Below, piece by piece: positions 45,057-63,019 of a stretch of 64,000 nucleotides of DNA. The stretch spans positions 4,746,118-4,810,117 of the forward strand of contig NC_023757.2 of the NCBI RefSeq assembly GCF_000499845.2. Direction: 5' to 3'. Under the pieces are notes generated by a model. It was not told the DNA's origin. It did no database searches and worked only from the letters and a program-made list of their open reading frames with translations. This DNA comes from Phaseolus vulgaris. Taxonomy: Eukaryota; Streptophyta; Magnoliopsida; Fabales; Fabaceae. The translations under genes were made by a program, and so were the position numbers. Position 1 is the first letter of the stretch; each line of letters begins with the position of its first letter.

Positions 45057-47656
45057 ATGGATCAAGAAGATAACAAGATTGATCTTGTGAATCCTACTGA
45101 ACTGTCTTCTAATCCTCTGGCATCAGGGACAACTGAGACGATGACCACTGAGAATCCTTTGTCATCTGGAAAGGATGATATGCTGGGTACCGAGAATCCT
45201 CCATCTTCAGGAAAAGATGATGTGATGGGTAACGAGAATCTTCCAGAAGTGTCTTCTAATGCTATGTCTTTAGCAAAAGATGGTATAGTGGGCACTGTAA
45301 ATCCTATTGAAGTGTCTCCTAATCCCATGGCTTTGATAAAAGATGATATGATGAGCATTGATAATCCTGTGTCATCTAGAGAAGATTATGAGAAGTGTGC
45401 TAAGAATCCTCCTGAATTGGCTTCTAGATCTCCAACATCAGAAAAAGATGGCATGATGGGCACTATGAATCCCAGTGAAGTGTTTTCTAGTCCTCTGTCA
45501 CCAGGAAAACATGATATGCTGAACACTGAGAATCTTCCTGAAGTGACTTTTGGTCATCCTTCTTCTGGAGAAGTTGATGGAAGGAAGGATATTGATTCCC
45601 CTGAAGGTACTAGTAAACCAAATTTGAGTGGCAAGAATGCCCTACGACTTTTGAAGGCAAAATCTAAAATTGTTAAGAAATTCCAAGCTGGTAAACTTCA
45701 GGGGAGGAACTATGGTTCTCAAAAGATTCATGGGAAAAGAAGAATTACGAGTTCTAAAAAAGTGGTGGATAATGCTGATGGGAAACAAATTTCAGACTCT
45801 AGTGAGCTAAAGGAAACAAATGATGAACCACCTAAGGGTAAGGGTGAGAAGGCTGAAAATAAAATAAAAGAAAGCCAAAATAAGAGCACTGCTGACAAAA
45901 GTCCCAAGGAAGAGTCAGACAGTAGCCAACTGAAGGTTACCGATCCCCCTGAAGGATCTAGTAAACCAGAGTTGAGTGACAAGAATACTCCACAGTCATT
46001 GAAGGCAAAATATAAAATTGTTAAGAAATCTCATGCTGGTAAATCATTGAAGAATAGTGGTACTCAGCATATTCATGGCAAAAGAAGAATTAGTATTTCC
46101 AAAAAAGTGTTGGATAATGCAGATGAGAAACAAATTTCAGACGATAGCCACCTGAAGGAAACTGATAATGAACCACTGAAAGGGAAGAGTCAGGAGGTTG
46201 GAAAAAAAGTAAAAGAAAGCCAAAACAAGAGCACCAATGGCAAAAGTCTCAGAGAGAAGACCCAGACTCGTAAGGATAAGACTAAGCAAAATCTAGAGAG
46301 TGAAGAGAAACATAGGGACTTACGCATGGGTTCTAGGAGCGTAAAACACAAAGTTAAGAGAGGTGGCATGGAAAGGAATCTATTGAAAGACAAGAAGGGT
46401 GAAAAGCTTGGTGGTTTCATCTTTATGTGCAATGCAAAGACAAAACCCGATTGTTTCCGCTATCGTGTCATGGGTGTTTCAGCTGGTAAAAAGGATGATG
46501 TTTTACAAATCAAACCTGGACTTAAGCTTTTTCTTTATGATTTTGATCTGAAGCTACTGTATGGCATTTACAAGGCCTCATCTTCTGGTAGCATGAAGCT
46601 TGAACCCAAAGCTTTTGGTGGCAAATTTCCTGCTCAGGTTACTTTCTTTCATTTTCATGTCTAATTATTCTGATCTTGTTTCTTATTTATATGCTGATGG
46701 CTAACACCTTCAGGTGCGGTTCAAAATTGCTGCTGATTGTTTCCCACTACCTGAGAGCATTTTCAAAAAAGCCATCAAGGAGAATTATAATGAAAAACAC
46801 AAGTTCAGAACAGAACTTACTGTTAGACAAGTAAGAATTGAACGTTACCTCTAGTGGCCTGTCTATATTTCTTTTTCTATTGTTTTTTATGGTGAATGCT
46901 ATTTGAAATATTCTGTTTCAGGTGAGGAAGCTCACTCAACTTTTCCAGCCAGTTGGAATTCGTTCAGGTGTGCACCCTGTCCACTCCCAGCCAAAAGTAA
47001 TAATTCGAGATAGAGAATCTCCCGAGAGTGTTAGGGGATCATGGTCCCAGTTGCAGAGGGAAAACTATAATGTGCAGTCTTTCTATAGGGATCATCAAAT
47101 TGACCAACGAGAGGAAATTGGTCATGATCTGTATCCAATGGAGAACAATCAATCTTATAGTCTACCAAGATATAGAAGGAATATGGCTACCACATCTCAT
47201 GTTAATCCTAGATTGGAATCTTATGACAGACACTATGAACCTCATCACCTGGACCATGGCTACCCGAGAAATGTTCCTGCTCATGTAGAAAGTGTTCGAA
47301 CTGATCATCTTTATTTGAATGACAGTAGGGATTCTCTGTTTTTGAATGACAGTAGGGATTCTCTGTTTTTGAATGACAGCAGGGATCCTTATCATGTCTA
47401 TCGCCACGGTGTTTCACCTAGGGATGCATATTTGGGACCTTTAAGCAGGGAGGAAAACTCTTATTTGAATAGGCGAAGTCATTTTGTTGGGACGGATAAC
47501 TTGCCAAGGAGAGAGGCTGAACGAGATAGGCATTACCCAATCTATGATGCTCCTGATGCTTTGTCTGATCGTCATCAACTGCGGCCATATCATGGAGACA
47601 GGTTGCCAGTTTCTTCTCGTTACTCTTTTGCTGGCCCTTCATTTCGTCACCACTGA
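45057..47656 (+). CDS. DCD-domain (development and cell death) protein, 810 aa
   Basis: DCD proteins are plant-specific and linked to stress-induced programmed cell death and development; the biochemical role is poorly known. Coding exons are 45057-46637, 46714-46830 and 46922-47656, all phase 0. The first 450 residues are low-complexity Ser/Lys/Glu-rich: a run of degenerate NP..SSGKDDM.GTEN repeats, then two copies of a repeat of about 90-100 residues (45608-45905 and 45953-46250; 345-base period) sharing KIVKK, HGKRRI and KKV.DNAD. The DCD domain is residues 452-580, beginning [12 protein letters not shown] with YGIYKA, FPAQVRFK and the KLTQLF end. The C-terminal 230 residues are Arg/Asp/Tyr/His-rich with a triple LNDSRDSLF repeat. 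The ATG at 45057 was chosen because it follows the acceptor; the in-frame TTG at 45027 is intronic. Confidence 0.9.
47314..47394 (+). repeat. 27-bp in-frame tandem repeat, three copies
   Basis: The units start at 47314, 47341 and 47368 and encode [13 protein letters not shown] nonapeptides; the third diverges at its end. It lies in the C-terminal tail of the DCD protein, and the period keeps the reading frame. Confidence 0.95.
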
Positions 47657-47906
47657 CAATGTATTTCAGAATTTCTTAGTTCCTTACCCGTAGTATTTGT
47701 CTTCTAAATTCTGGTGACTGACTGGTAGATATTAAAAAATACTATATGCAAACGTACTTGAGCCCTTATGGATTTGGAAAATAATATCTGTCTGCTTAGA
47801 TTTTAATCCTGGTCAATATGCAAATTGTCAAACAGTCCCCACATTGTTTGTGATTGCCTGCTGTAGAACATTAACTTAAGGGCCACTTTGGATATCAATT
47901 GGTAGG

Positions 47907-48140
47907 CAAATTCTTCCTGCACCTCCATGCAGTTCTTCTTGTTTTGAAAATTAATTAAATTACCTTTTTACATTTTTTATTGAATATTTTTTTTAATTCT
48001 GGAATGTAAAATCCAGATACTTCCTAAAGTATAGAACTCAAAAGTTAAATTGTGACTTTTTGTATTCTGGATTATATAGGAATGCAAAATTTGTGTTCTT
48101 ACAAATTTTGTATTTTGGATTGTTCAGGAAGAAATCCATG
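47907..48140. mobile_element. Decayed MULE-type MITE related to 13498-13858
   Basis: The left end reads AAATTCTTCCTGCACCTCCA; the right end has TTCAGGAAGAAAT, its degenerate inverse. The inside has GGAATGTAAAATCC and GTATTCTGGATTATAT-type palindromic words. It lies 250 bases beyond the DCD stop codon. Confidence 0.5.
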
Positions 48141-51100
48141 ATTACTTCTTTGGTTTTGTTTTGTGGCTAGTTGCAATATACTCCTTTTAAGGGATAGGAA
48201 AGATAGACGAGCATAGTTTCAGTTAATGAAACTAAGACAACTCGTGTTGCAGTGTAGGCAAGTAATTTGGGAAAATCATACATGGACAAAGAATTTTTTT
48301 TTCTTCTAAACTCATGCATGCAATTGGATAATTCCTGGTTTCACCGTAACTAACTCAGAGGTAAAGGGTTTTGTGTAACTCTAGGAGGCTAAAGGGTTTT
48401 GTATCCTGCTCATGTCATCTTTTATCTGTCACTTTCTCACCTTTCACTGAAGGATTTTGTATGGGTCTTCAGGCTATTGTACTAGAATAGAAAAAAAAAT
48501 ATTTCATTTAGCTGGTCTTTTAACCTTTTAGGAGCAAGCCCTTGCTAGTTTTTCACACATACATGGTTTGTTTGGATTTGAGACTAGTGGAATGGGGATA
48601 TGAGGTTGTTTAAATTAAGATAAAAAAAGGTGGAAAAATGAAGAAAATATTTATGAAATTTTTTTAGTGATGTTGTGATTGAAATTGTGTTTTTTTAATT
48701 GATAAAAATGTAAATTTATAAATTTACTCTTATATTTAAGATTATTGAAAAATTAATTTGATTTATTTATTTATGGATTATAATTATTTTTATTTAAAAC
48801 ATTATTTTCAATATTGCATAAGAATTAATTTAAAAATAATACAAATTATATGAAATAGTTAGAACATATTTATTATTATAAAAAAACATTTTGTTAAATT
48901 AAATAAATTTTTAATTGTGTAAAAGAAAAAAGAAATGTTAGTAGAAAATTGAAAATGCATTTAATTTTTTAGGTTGAAACAAAATTAATTGATAAAGTGT
49001 GTGAATAATAAATATTAAAAGCACATGGGCCTTTTTCTCTTACTCTATCGGTGACTAAGTTGTCATTTTGAAGATGAATACATCGTTCTTATAAAACTTT
49101 GTATATTGGTTTTAGGGTGATAGTGCGGGTTGACCAATTCCGTATAGATCCGTCTCATATTTGATTTGCAAAATGCGAGTTGAGTTGGTCTCCTTTCCTC
49201 AATGAGTGTGCGTTCATTTCATTGCAAAATACTATTTTATTGAAGATACGCGCCAGGTGTACTTTATGAATGAAATAACCCATCACTAAAAAGTATAAAC
49301 AAGTTTTCTACACAAGACTAAGAGACACTTTTATCAATATACATCATACACTCTTAATATAGAGTACTTACTTGATCGTAAGAGAATCCTTTTTAGGTTC
49401 ACTCTTGGACATGCATCAAAGAGCAGTAGAGATGAAAAGTGAAGAAGGAACGTTCGAGCACGAAAGAACGAGTATGAGAAGGGTAAAGGAGGAGTGATCG
49501 AAAGATAAAAAACAATTGTTACTGCTAGTAACTATATAGGCCCTGTTAGTCTAGTCTATACAAATACAATTATTTTTTTTTTCTTTTACAGTATTCATTT
49601 TATTCTTTTATTTCTTTAAAAAAATATTTTGATGTTTTTTTAAAAATAAATCATTTTTTCTTTTGAAAATAATGATCAATTTTTAATGGTTTTGATTTTT
49701 TTTTTAAAGATGTATTACTAGCACGAATATAAACCTGGTTACACTCATGAAACCATCCAAACATAATTAATTATATTTTTAGGTTGAATAATTAATTTAA
49801 ATAATTTTTTTCTCGTGTACTCAATTAGATTTAAGTTGAACAATAAATTCATGATTTTTAAATTTGATAAATCCAACTCAACTTAACTGCATAATAACTA
49901 AAAAATTAAAATATTGTATTTAATAGTTTTATTATAAAAATAGTTTTATGGAGCAGTAAAATGAAACCGAAGATTGAATTTAAAATAGTCACAAACATAG
50001 TGAACATGTGAAAAAAGTAGTGTAATAATGTGTAATCTAAAAATTACAAAATATAATATTATATTTTTTTAATTGTTTGTGAGATTCATATTTGCAGAAG
50101 TTTCACGATGCTTAATGCTACTTTTGCTTCTAACACAGTAGTTGAGTTTCATAATTACCATGTAAGAGTGTCTATAATAAGAAAATTAGATAAAAGTATT
50201 AAAAATAATGTTCCCAGAATTTCTCGTATAAAGTTTATGATAAATTTCTTTCTACACTAATAATAAATCATTTTTATATACTTTTTATGGTATTTATTAT
50301 AAAAAAAGTATAAGATTAACAGCACAAATATTTTATTATTTACAATTTATCAAAATTTATAAATAAAATGTTAGACCTTCAATTCCACCTATTTCTCATC
50401 GTTACATAATGATTCTCTCCTCCTTTTGTAATGAATGTAGTTTAAATGTTTGTTCAAGTATATTAAAAAACAATAAATGTATTAATTTTAAAACAATTTT
50501 AGTGAATTAATCTCACTATTTCTTAAAAAGTATAGTAGAGTGGACAAAAACAATTAAACTGCTTATTTTTTAATTAATTTCATAAATTTAAGGTTCTGTT
50601 TGCTTCAAGGATTTTACTATTCAAAATGAATGATTTGAAGGGATATTAATGATTTAGATAAGGAGATCTCTACGGAAGGGGAGATAGTGAATCCTCATGA
50701 ACAATGATTTCTCTCATTCTCCTCATATGCAAAGATTTGAGGAGAAAACCAAACCACCTAGAATTGTAGTGTTTTTTATTTTTTGTTAGATATATCTTGG
50801 TTCTATTTTATCTCTTCAACAAGTTTAGTAATGAGCATAACGACCCTATTGTTCCGATGGAGAGAAGAACCTATGATTGCATTCTTTTTTGCTTTGTTAT
50901 TAATGGAAGAATACATATAATAATATTTTTTTTTTCCTATTGTTTTTTCATCTTATATAATAGTTCATACTTTATTCTATATATTTTATCTTTTTTATAA
51001 ATAATTTTGTTGTACAATTCACTTTATATATAACATTCTTATTATAAAATGGCCTCTAAAATATCTAAATGATTATATATCTACATAAATCTAAATCAAT

Positions 51101-51880
51101 GAATATAAAAAAAATTCAAAATTTACAAATAAATATAACAATAAATTTGTATATGCTTATATAATATTATTTTTACTATTCTTTCCACGTTTCTATAATT
51201 ATTTAATGATACCAAAATAAATTATTCAACTGTACCGAAAATAATTTAAAATATTTCAATTAACTCAAATCTACACAAAAATACCTCATATTTCATTATT
51301 TAAATATTTTTAAATACAAAAATAAATTTGCAAACTTACATTTTATATTAAAAAAAAAAAATATCAACTATCACATCACTCACAAACAACTCAATTCCTC
51401 ATATAGCACTATTTACACTTTTATTTTCTCATGTAGTACCCTTATGTTTTTATTTCTCTATAGCACCATTTCAAAAGTAAAATAAAAAATAAATTAATAA
51501 ATTATAAAAAATCGATAAATTTAATTTTGAATGCATTAAAAAAATAAATATTTTTAATGTTTAAAATAGTTAGAAATATAATTAATGAATAAAAAAATAA
51601 GGTTTTACAAAATAAAAATAAAAATGTAATAAATTAAAAATATTTAGTTTTATTTTTTTTTAAATGAAGAAAATAAAAAATTAAACCCTACAACACAACA
51701 ACATAAAAGTTTAATCTATAAACAAAAAATAATATTTATTTTTATTATTATTGTAAATCTAGTTAGTAATTAAAATTGATAAAAATAATGTGTATAATTT
51801 GAAAGAGTTGATTAATTTAATGTATGAGGACAATTACCCATGTTGACAACATCTTTCTTTAGTGTTGTGTTTCTAAACCG
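48141..51880. other. AT-rich spacer, no gene seen
   Basis: No coding region is supportable. At 49118-49200 the sequence TAGGGTGATAGTGCGGGTTG with following GATCCGTC resembles one end of the hAT family at 8113 and 12148, without a visible opposite end. Segments 50270-51800 are extremely AT-rich. Confidence 0.5.
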
Positions 51881-51899
51881 CCTCATGAAGTTTTGTGTC

Positions 51900-52640
51900 G
51901 CATGCAATACAAATGCACAAAATTATTGTTATTCCAACCACTACCGTCTCTAGAGTATGCACTCTTTATTGATTCATGGTGGTCAGAAATGAGACAGAGA
52001 CCATCTTGCGGAGTGACTTATCTTCGTAGGTTTCGCAAGAAAAAGAATCAAGCATCAGCAGTTTCACCCTCTATGATGGCAAAGGCAATTGGTAATATGT
52101 TGTTTCAGTCATTTTGCGCAACTGCGACCAATAACGTATAAGAAAGTTCCATCAACTTGGACCACCGACTTGCAAAATTTGAAACCATCAATGCATGGTT
52201 TGAATGTCCAAAATACCCTCTTGAAGATTATGTGGCCCGTGTCCAATTGGTTTCCTTCATAAGCAGGTTGGGTCTTTATTTTTCAAATAAACTCAGGAAC
52301 GTAAAGTTGCATTGCATTTATGAGTGTTGACTTATGACTCTTCCCAATTGCCATATACATTTTTTATGGCTAGTTGTTTTCCTAGCCATGCCTTTTTATA
52401 TGTGACTGTATACTCTAAATATGACTTCATGTGCGCTATTATGGTTGACACTGGTGTGGAAGGGTCAACTTGGATGATTTCATGAATGCTTTGTGCAATC
52501 ATTCAATGTCTTCTTCCATTCTTTGTGGGGTCATTCCCCTTTTGATAACAACAACTTTTGGTGTCATAAAACGAAATGTACATCCTTCAATGAGACATTA
52601 TTTCATTGATCCATCAAAGTGAACAATAAAATATAATGAA
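51900..52640 (-). mobile_element. MULE (Mutator-like) transposase remnant
   Basis: The minus strand reads, in order, as a MURA/MULE transposase: STIIAHMKSYLEYTVTYKKA with the following W..KQ.AI..VYGNWEES near 52460-52350, then FWTFKPCIDGFKFCK and VVQVDGTFLY near 52220-52140. After that come LPIAFAIIEGETADA and a CLISD.HESIKSAYS-like block near 52090-51950. The conserved DGT carries the first catalytic Asp of the family. Several stops and frameshifts, and a small deletion after FLY, make it inactive. No inverted repeats were found at its borders. Confidence 0.85.
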
Positions 52641-53310
52641 GTTTGTTGACAACAAACAAAATGTTGGGTATGTAGTACAAAAGAAAAGATGGAGAAATCA
52701 AATATGTTGGATGTAACATACTTATTTAGTATCGCCTTATATCCTTTATCTTGTTTAGATTTGTTTTTTTTAATATTTTTTATCTTTATCTTGTTTAGAT
52801 TTGTTTTTATTTTTTTATATCTTATTTTATTTTTCTTTTATTTTATATCTTTTATGTTTTTAGTTATTATTATTTTTTCTGCCATTTTTTATTTATCTCT
52901 GTTTTTGTTTTTATTTTTATTGTTGTTGTTTTTATTTTTTATATTTATTTATGTTTTACATTTTTTTTTTCAATTTTAAGCATCAAGTGTAGCATTTACA
53001 TTATTTTTTTTAGGATTTTACATTTATTTAGGTAGACACTTCAATATTATTTGTTTCTTCAATACCAATTAATACTAATTGATTTTGATTATTTTATAAT
53101 TATGTTTTATAATTTTTACTTGAAATTAACGTGATTACATTATCAATATCAATAATAATAAAAATAAACACTAATTTATGTTTATGGATTCAACTTTTAT
53201 GTTGTTGTAGGGGAATAAAAGTGTAAATAATGATATATGAGGAATTGAATCCTTTTACAAATATACTTTTATCGTACTTCAATCCAAATACACTCACTCC
53301 CTTCACGCTT
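52641..53310. other. T-rich low-complexity spacer
   Basis: Long runs of TTTTTATTTTT between 52690 and 52980 make hydrophobic open frames that are not genes. Confidence 0.6.
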
Positions 53311-53317
53311 TATTCTC

Positions 53318-53392
53318 ACACCTTCACACATTGAATCTCTCAAATCCTCACATCTTCACACATTCAATCTCTCAAATCCTCACACATCTTCT
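53318..53392. repeat. Short tandem repeat, about 35-bp unit
   Basis: CTTCACACATT.AATCTCTCAAATCCTCACA occurs twice in a row with partial copies at each side. Confidence 0.8.
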
Positions 53393-53479
53393 CCCTAACC
53401 CAAATACAACCTAAATATTCATTTTAGAAATTAGAAAATCCAAATTTCTAATTTAAATTTCATTCTCTCTGATAACCCT

Positions 53480-53692
53480 AGTGAAGCTTCTTCCCGTAGT
53501 TAACCCACCGTCGCCGTTCCGTTCGTCTAATCACCGCCGTTGTGTCGTCGAATCACCTCCTCCGACATCGGCTTCCGACATTGGCGCTTCGGCGCTCCCA
53601 ACCTTGTCTCAGTGAAACTCTATGCCGTTACTGGTGCGTTCTTCTCCTACACCTTTCGCATCCTCCTCAGCCAGGTGCTTTGCCTCATACAT
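53480..53692 (+). other. GC-rich exon-like segment of unknown origin
   Basis: In an AT-rich region this piece is GC-rich, and one plus frame is open through FGAPNLVSVKLYAVTGAFF to SYTFRILLSQ, followed by a plausible donor (CAG/GTGCTT at 53671). I do not recognise the protein. It could be a lost gene's exon, a captured gene fragment or a non-coding leader exon of the downstream helicase. Confidence 0.3.
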
Positions 53693-55451
53693 AGTACATC
53701 TAGTTATTGATGAGACTTTACTGGAACTGAAAGAATCCTAGTCCTTTCATATTTTTCAAATTCTAAACTGTTGTTTCTCTCAATTTTTCATTCGGTTTCC
53801 TCTTTCATAATGTTCTAATTTATTATTATTATTATTTATTTAGTTTTGTCAAGATTGTGTAGCAAAGACTTGTTTTACCCCCGAGTCAGAATGTGAAAGT
53901 TTACAACTCTATCTATTTTTTTTTTACTAATCACAATATTAGCAGTATGCTAATTAAAACTTGGAATTGTTATATTATTGTCATGCATGCACTTTTCATG
54001 AACTTGAATTTGTATTCAGTGTATTGCCTTTCGATTTTTGTGTGGGAATTGTTATGTGTGTTATGCCATTATCTGTTATTGAGATGCACCAAAGTCATAT
54101 AATCACGATAGGAAAAGTTTCAAAGGATAAGATAGTAGAGTGAAATGAGCCAATTAAGTGTCTTTATTCTATTGTTTTATCGGCTTGAAAACTATATTCA
54201 CTTCAAAATAATTATTGTCATTGTCGTTGGTTCACTGAATTTACCTTAAATCCAACATGGTGATTAAACTGAGTTTCATAGGAAGAATTTGATTTGCTAG
54301 CTTTTAATTCTGGATTCATGCTAAAGCATATGTTTTTTTGAAGAATGCAGAGAAGGTCTAACATTTGGAATATTGTAACTGCTGTATGAACAAATGTCTA
54401 GTTTGTCCTTGTTACAAATAGAACTTGCACCTTCATTTTATTTACTAATTGTTAGATAAACTTCTTTGTATTAGCACTAACTTCAGTATACTAACTTCAG
54501 TTGAAATTGGAATGATGCACAGGTTTAGTCATATATGCTGGGGAAAACCATGAAAATCTTTAAATTCCCCTTCCTAATAATTCAAGAAGTCACGCTTTCT
54601 TATGCTTTGAAATTTTTTTACGAATCAGCAAAAACCTGATTCAAGATTTGATTCTAAGGTAAAGATAACCGTATATGAAATTTATGATTTTGACATAGAT
54701 ACTCTCACATTCAATAGTATTTAGAATTTAATAAAAAATTATGCAACTTTCTAAAATGTGTTTTGTTCATATAAAATAATTTATCGGGTTGAGTAAATGA
54801 ATATTATTATGATATAGTAAGATCCTAATTTGTCTATCCTTTTCAATCTTTTGATCTTCTCAACTTCTCGATCACGATTTCTCGATCTTTTGAAGTATAT
54901 CAAGTGAGGTGGATTTCCCTCTAAATGTATATGTACTTCAATATCAAGTAGGTACTCCAATATCAAGTTTGCGAGAGAATTAATAAGTGAGATGTGATTA
55001 TAATCTTGGTCATACCTATACCCAAGTTAGCTATTTGTACTATTATGCAATGAGCCTTTTAACGGGGGCCCTTATTTAGGCCCAATACTTTCAATAAACT
55101 CGTGATTATGATTCATTTAGAAGTTTAATCTAATTAGGACCTATCATTAGGGCTTATTTCTGGCATTATTTTGTTAACCTATGAAATTAGTAATATGGGA
55201 TGTTGTGTTCTGACAACATGTCGAGAGATCAAAGAGGTTGACTTATCATTTGGTCTGACTTGGATCTCTATAGATCAAGAAGTTGAAAGACCGACTGGTT
55301 AACTATAAGCCGAGAGGTCAACTGATTCACGTTTTATCTCTTTAATTAATTGCTCATTTATTTATATTTTACGATAATCTTATTCAATGTAGTCCTAAAA
55401 AAATTAATTTATTATTGATTATATAAGATGAGATTAGTTTGAAACAATGTA
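53693..55451. other. Spacer with possible LTR debris
   Basis: No gene is seen. The segment 54790-55330 contains CTCGATC..TTTCTCGATC repetition and blocks such as ACCGACTGGTTAACTATAAG and GCCGAGAGGTCAAC, reminiscent of legume LTRs, but no pair was found. Confidence 0.35.
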
Positions 55452-56243
55452 TTTACCTCATCAATTTCCCTTTTTCAGATCCATTTCCAAATTTCGTTTT
55501 CGTTTTTATTTGGCTGTATGGAATCGTAATTTTGATGTAATATATTTATCTTCTGATTGATTTGAGTCAATTCATGGCGTTGAGCTCGCTCTTATATCGT
55601 GAAATGTGAATGATAATGGTGGGAATGGAGGGTTATTACTCTGTTTCCACCGAAACAATTAAAAAAATGTGAAGATAGAATGTTAGATTTTTTATTCGTT
55701 TTGCAAGTATGTGCTTGTTGTTTTTGTTGTTTTGTCCATTGACTCAATGATTGGGTTTGATATATATTTTAAATTATTTTAGTCCAGCTTTAATTTGCTG
55801 TCTTGTGGCCACCCCAAGAGCTTTTATGTGGTGCTCAAATTGTGATTTTGGATTGTTTTTAACACCTTAACTTGAATTAAATGTAAGATCAATTGGCCGG
55901 AAGAAAAGTGGTTGTAAACAGATATACGGTGTCATGATCAGTTTTTAGTTTTCTAAATTCAACATTGTCAATCTATGTGCTTCTTGATTGGTTGGGTGTG
56001 CTTTTGTAAGGAAATGGAAAAAAATACGTACTAGATATTTGAATGCTAGTGAAAATACATTTGATAAATGTTTACTGCGTGCTTGAATATGACTGTGGTA
56101 TGAATATATATTTGTTGGTTATAGCATATTATTTCATCATTTCTTTTCTTGTTGTGTCTTTTCTCACTTCTGATGTGATCTTTGTCTGTTTATTTGTAGG
56201 GGGAGACAAAACAACTTTAAGTTTAAAAGACCAGTTGAAAAAG
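55452..56243 (+). promoter_or_regulatory. Second copy of the SPIRAL1-like leader intron/5' UTR, upstream of the helicase
   Basis: The plus strand here matches the minus strand of about 17738-16994 along its whole length with few substitutions and small indels. Shared landmarks are GGCGTTGAGCTCGCTCTTAT, TCTGTTTCCACCGAAACAAT, GATATACGGTGTCATGATC-type and ACATTTGATAAATGTTTACT-type segments. The splice-acceptor region (TTTATTTGTAG/GGGGAGACAAAAC against TTTATTTGAAG/GCGGAGGCAAAAC) is also shared. Homology ends at GACCAGTTGAA, six bases before the SPIRAL1 ATG. Here unrelated sequence follows, leading to the helicase ATG at 56350. It probably supplies promoter, leader-intron or 5' UTR function to the helicase, but this is inferred from position. 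Confidence 0.88.
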
Positions 56244-56349
56244 GGTCTTGGCTTGGCCGCGAAAACCAGAAAATACAAGTGTGGTTATAATTTCAAGTTC
56301 TTTCATAGTGTTGTATTGTTCTTTGCTTTGTTTCCTTTGTGTATCAATC

Positions 56350-62157
<5,808 letters not shown>

Positions 62158-62423
62158 GTCTTGGTGGTTCCACTAAACAGGTGATTCACATTATTGATTC
62201 TTCAATTCTTCTTTGTTTGGGCCTGATTTTGTTTGGTAGTTTAAATACGTCTATAATGTGAAAAGTTGATGGTTTACATCCACAATTCTATGTAATCCCT
62301 TGGACTGTCTTCATTATTGGGGGCTGGCCCCTATGAAATCTGGGAATTTAAAGCACTGCATACATCTCTACTGCCTTCTACAAGTCTGTCTTAACCTATA
62401 TTTCACCATAATTTTTACACACT
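62158..62423 (+). other. Probable helicase 3' UTR
   Basis: It directly follows the TAA and has no coding capacity. A copia LTR begins at 62424, so the transcript may end in or near it. Confidence 0.4.
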
Positions 62424-63000
62424 TGAGAGTGAAAACATGAGAAAGAATGCTCATGAGATTGATTCATCTCTCAGCTGAGTCATGTATGGGTCCTTACATG
62501 AGAGATACAAAGGGAAGATATGAACATACTATACCTAGGTGACAAATAGGTACCTCAAGCAGTTTTTTAGCTCTCCTAGAGATAGATAGAAGATAAATTT
62601 ACCTATTCTAACAACTTAAACTATTCTAACACTTCCCCTCAACATTGAACATAGATATTGTACGTACCAAGGTTAGAACATATAAGTTGAATTTCAGGTC
62701 ATCTCAAAGATTTAGTCAAAATATCTGCAGGCTAATCATTGGAGCTGGCAAATTCCATGCAAATTTCCTTGGACAACAACTTCTCTTGAACAAAATGACA
62801 AACAATTTCTATCTACTTGGTTCTCATGAAATTAAGGGTTGGAAACAATGTGAATAACTGTTTGGTTAAACAAGTGAGGTCTAGTCATAGTGCGATAATT
62901 AAGTTTCCCAACAAGTCGTCTTCATCTTTTGAGAAAGATTCAGTTTGCTTTGCCATTAATTTCTGATTTGGATCCATAGGACTATCTATGGGTCTACATT
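62424..63000 (-). mobile_element. Copia remnant: LTR (62424-62631) and deleted interior
   Basis: The LTR is the same family as those at 29225 and 32335. A polypurine tract GAGGGGAAG abuts TGTTAGAATAG on the minus strand at 62631. The interior matches the left interior of the intron-9 element (for example AAATTTCCTTGGACAA) and then jumps, by an internal deletion, to the later block TAAGTTTCCCAACAAGTC. No LTR is seen at the other end. Confidence 0.75.
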
Positions 63001-63019
63001 TGTCCAAGATGTTTATTCC

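Noticed and set aside
52689..52979. 96-codon very hydrophobic frame
   Set aside because: T-rich low-complexity DNA always yields Phe/Leu/Ile frames; no start context or family.
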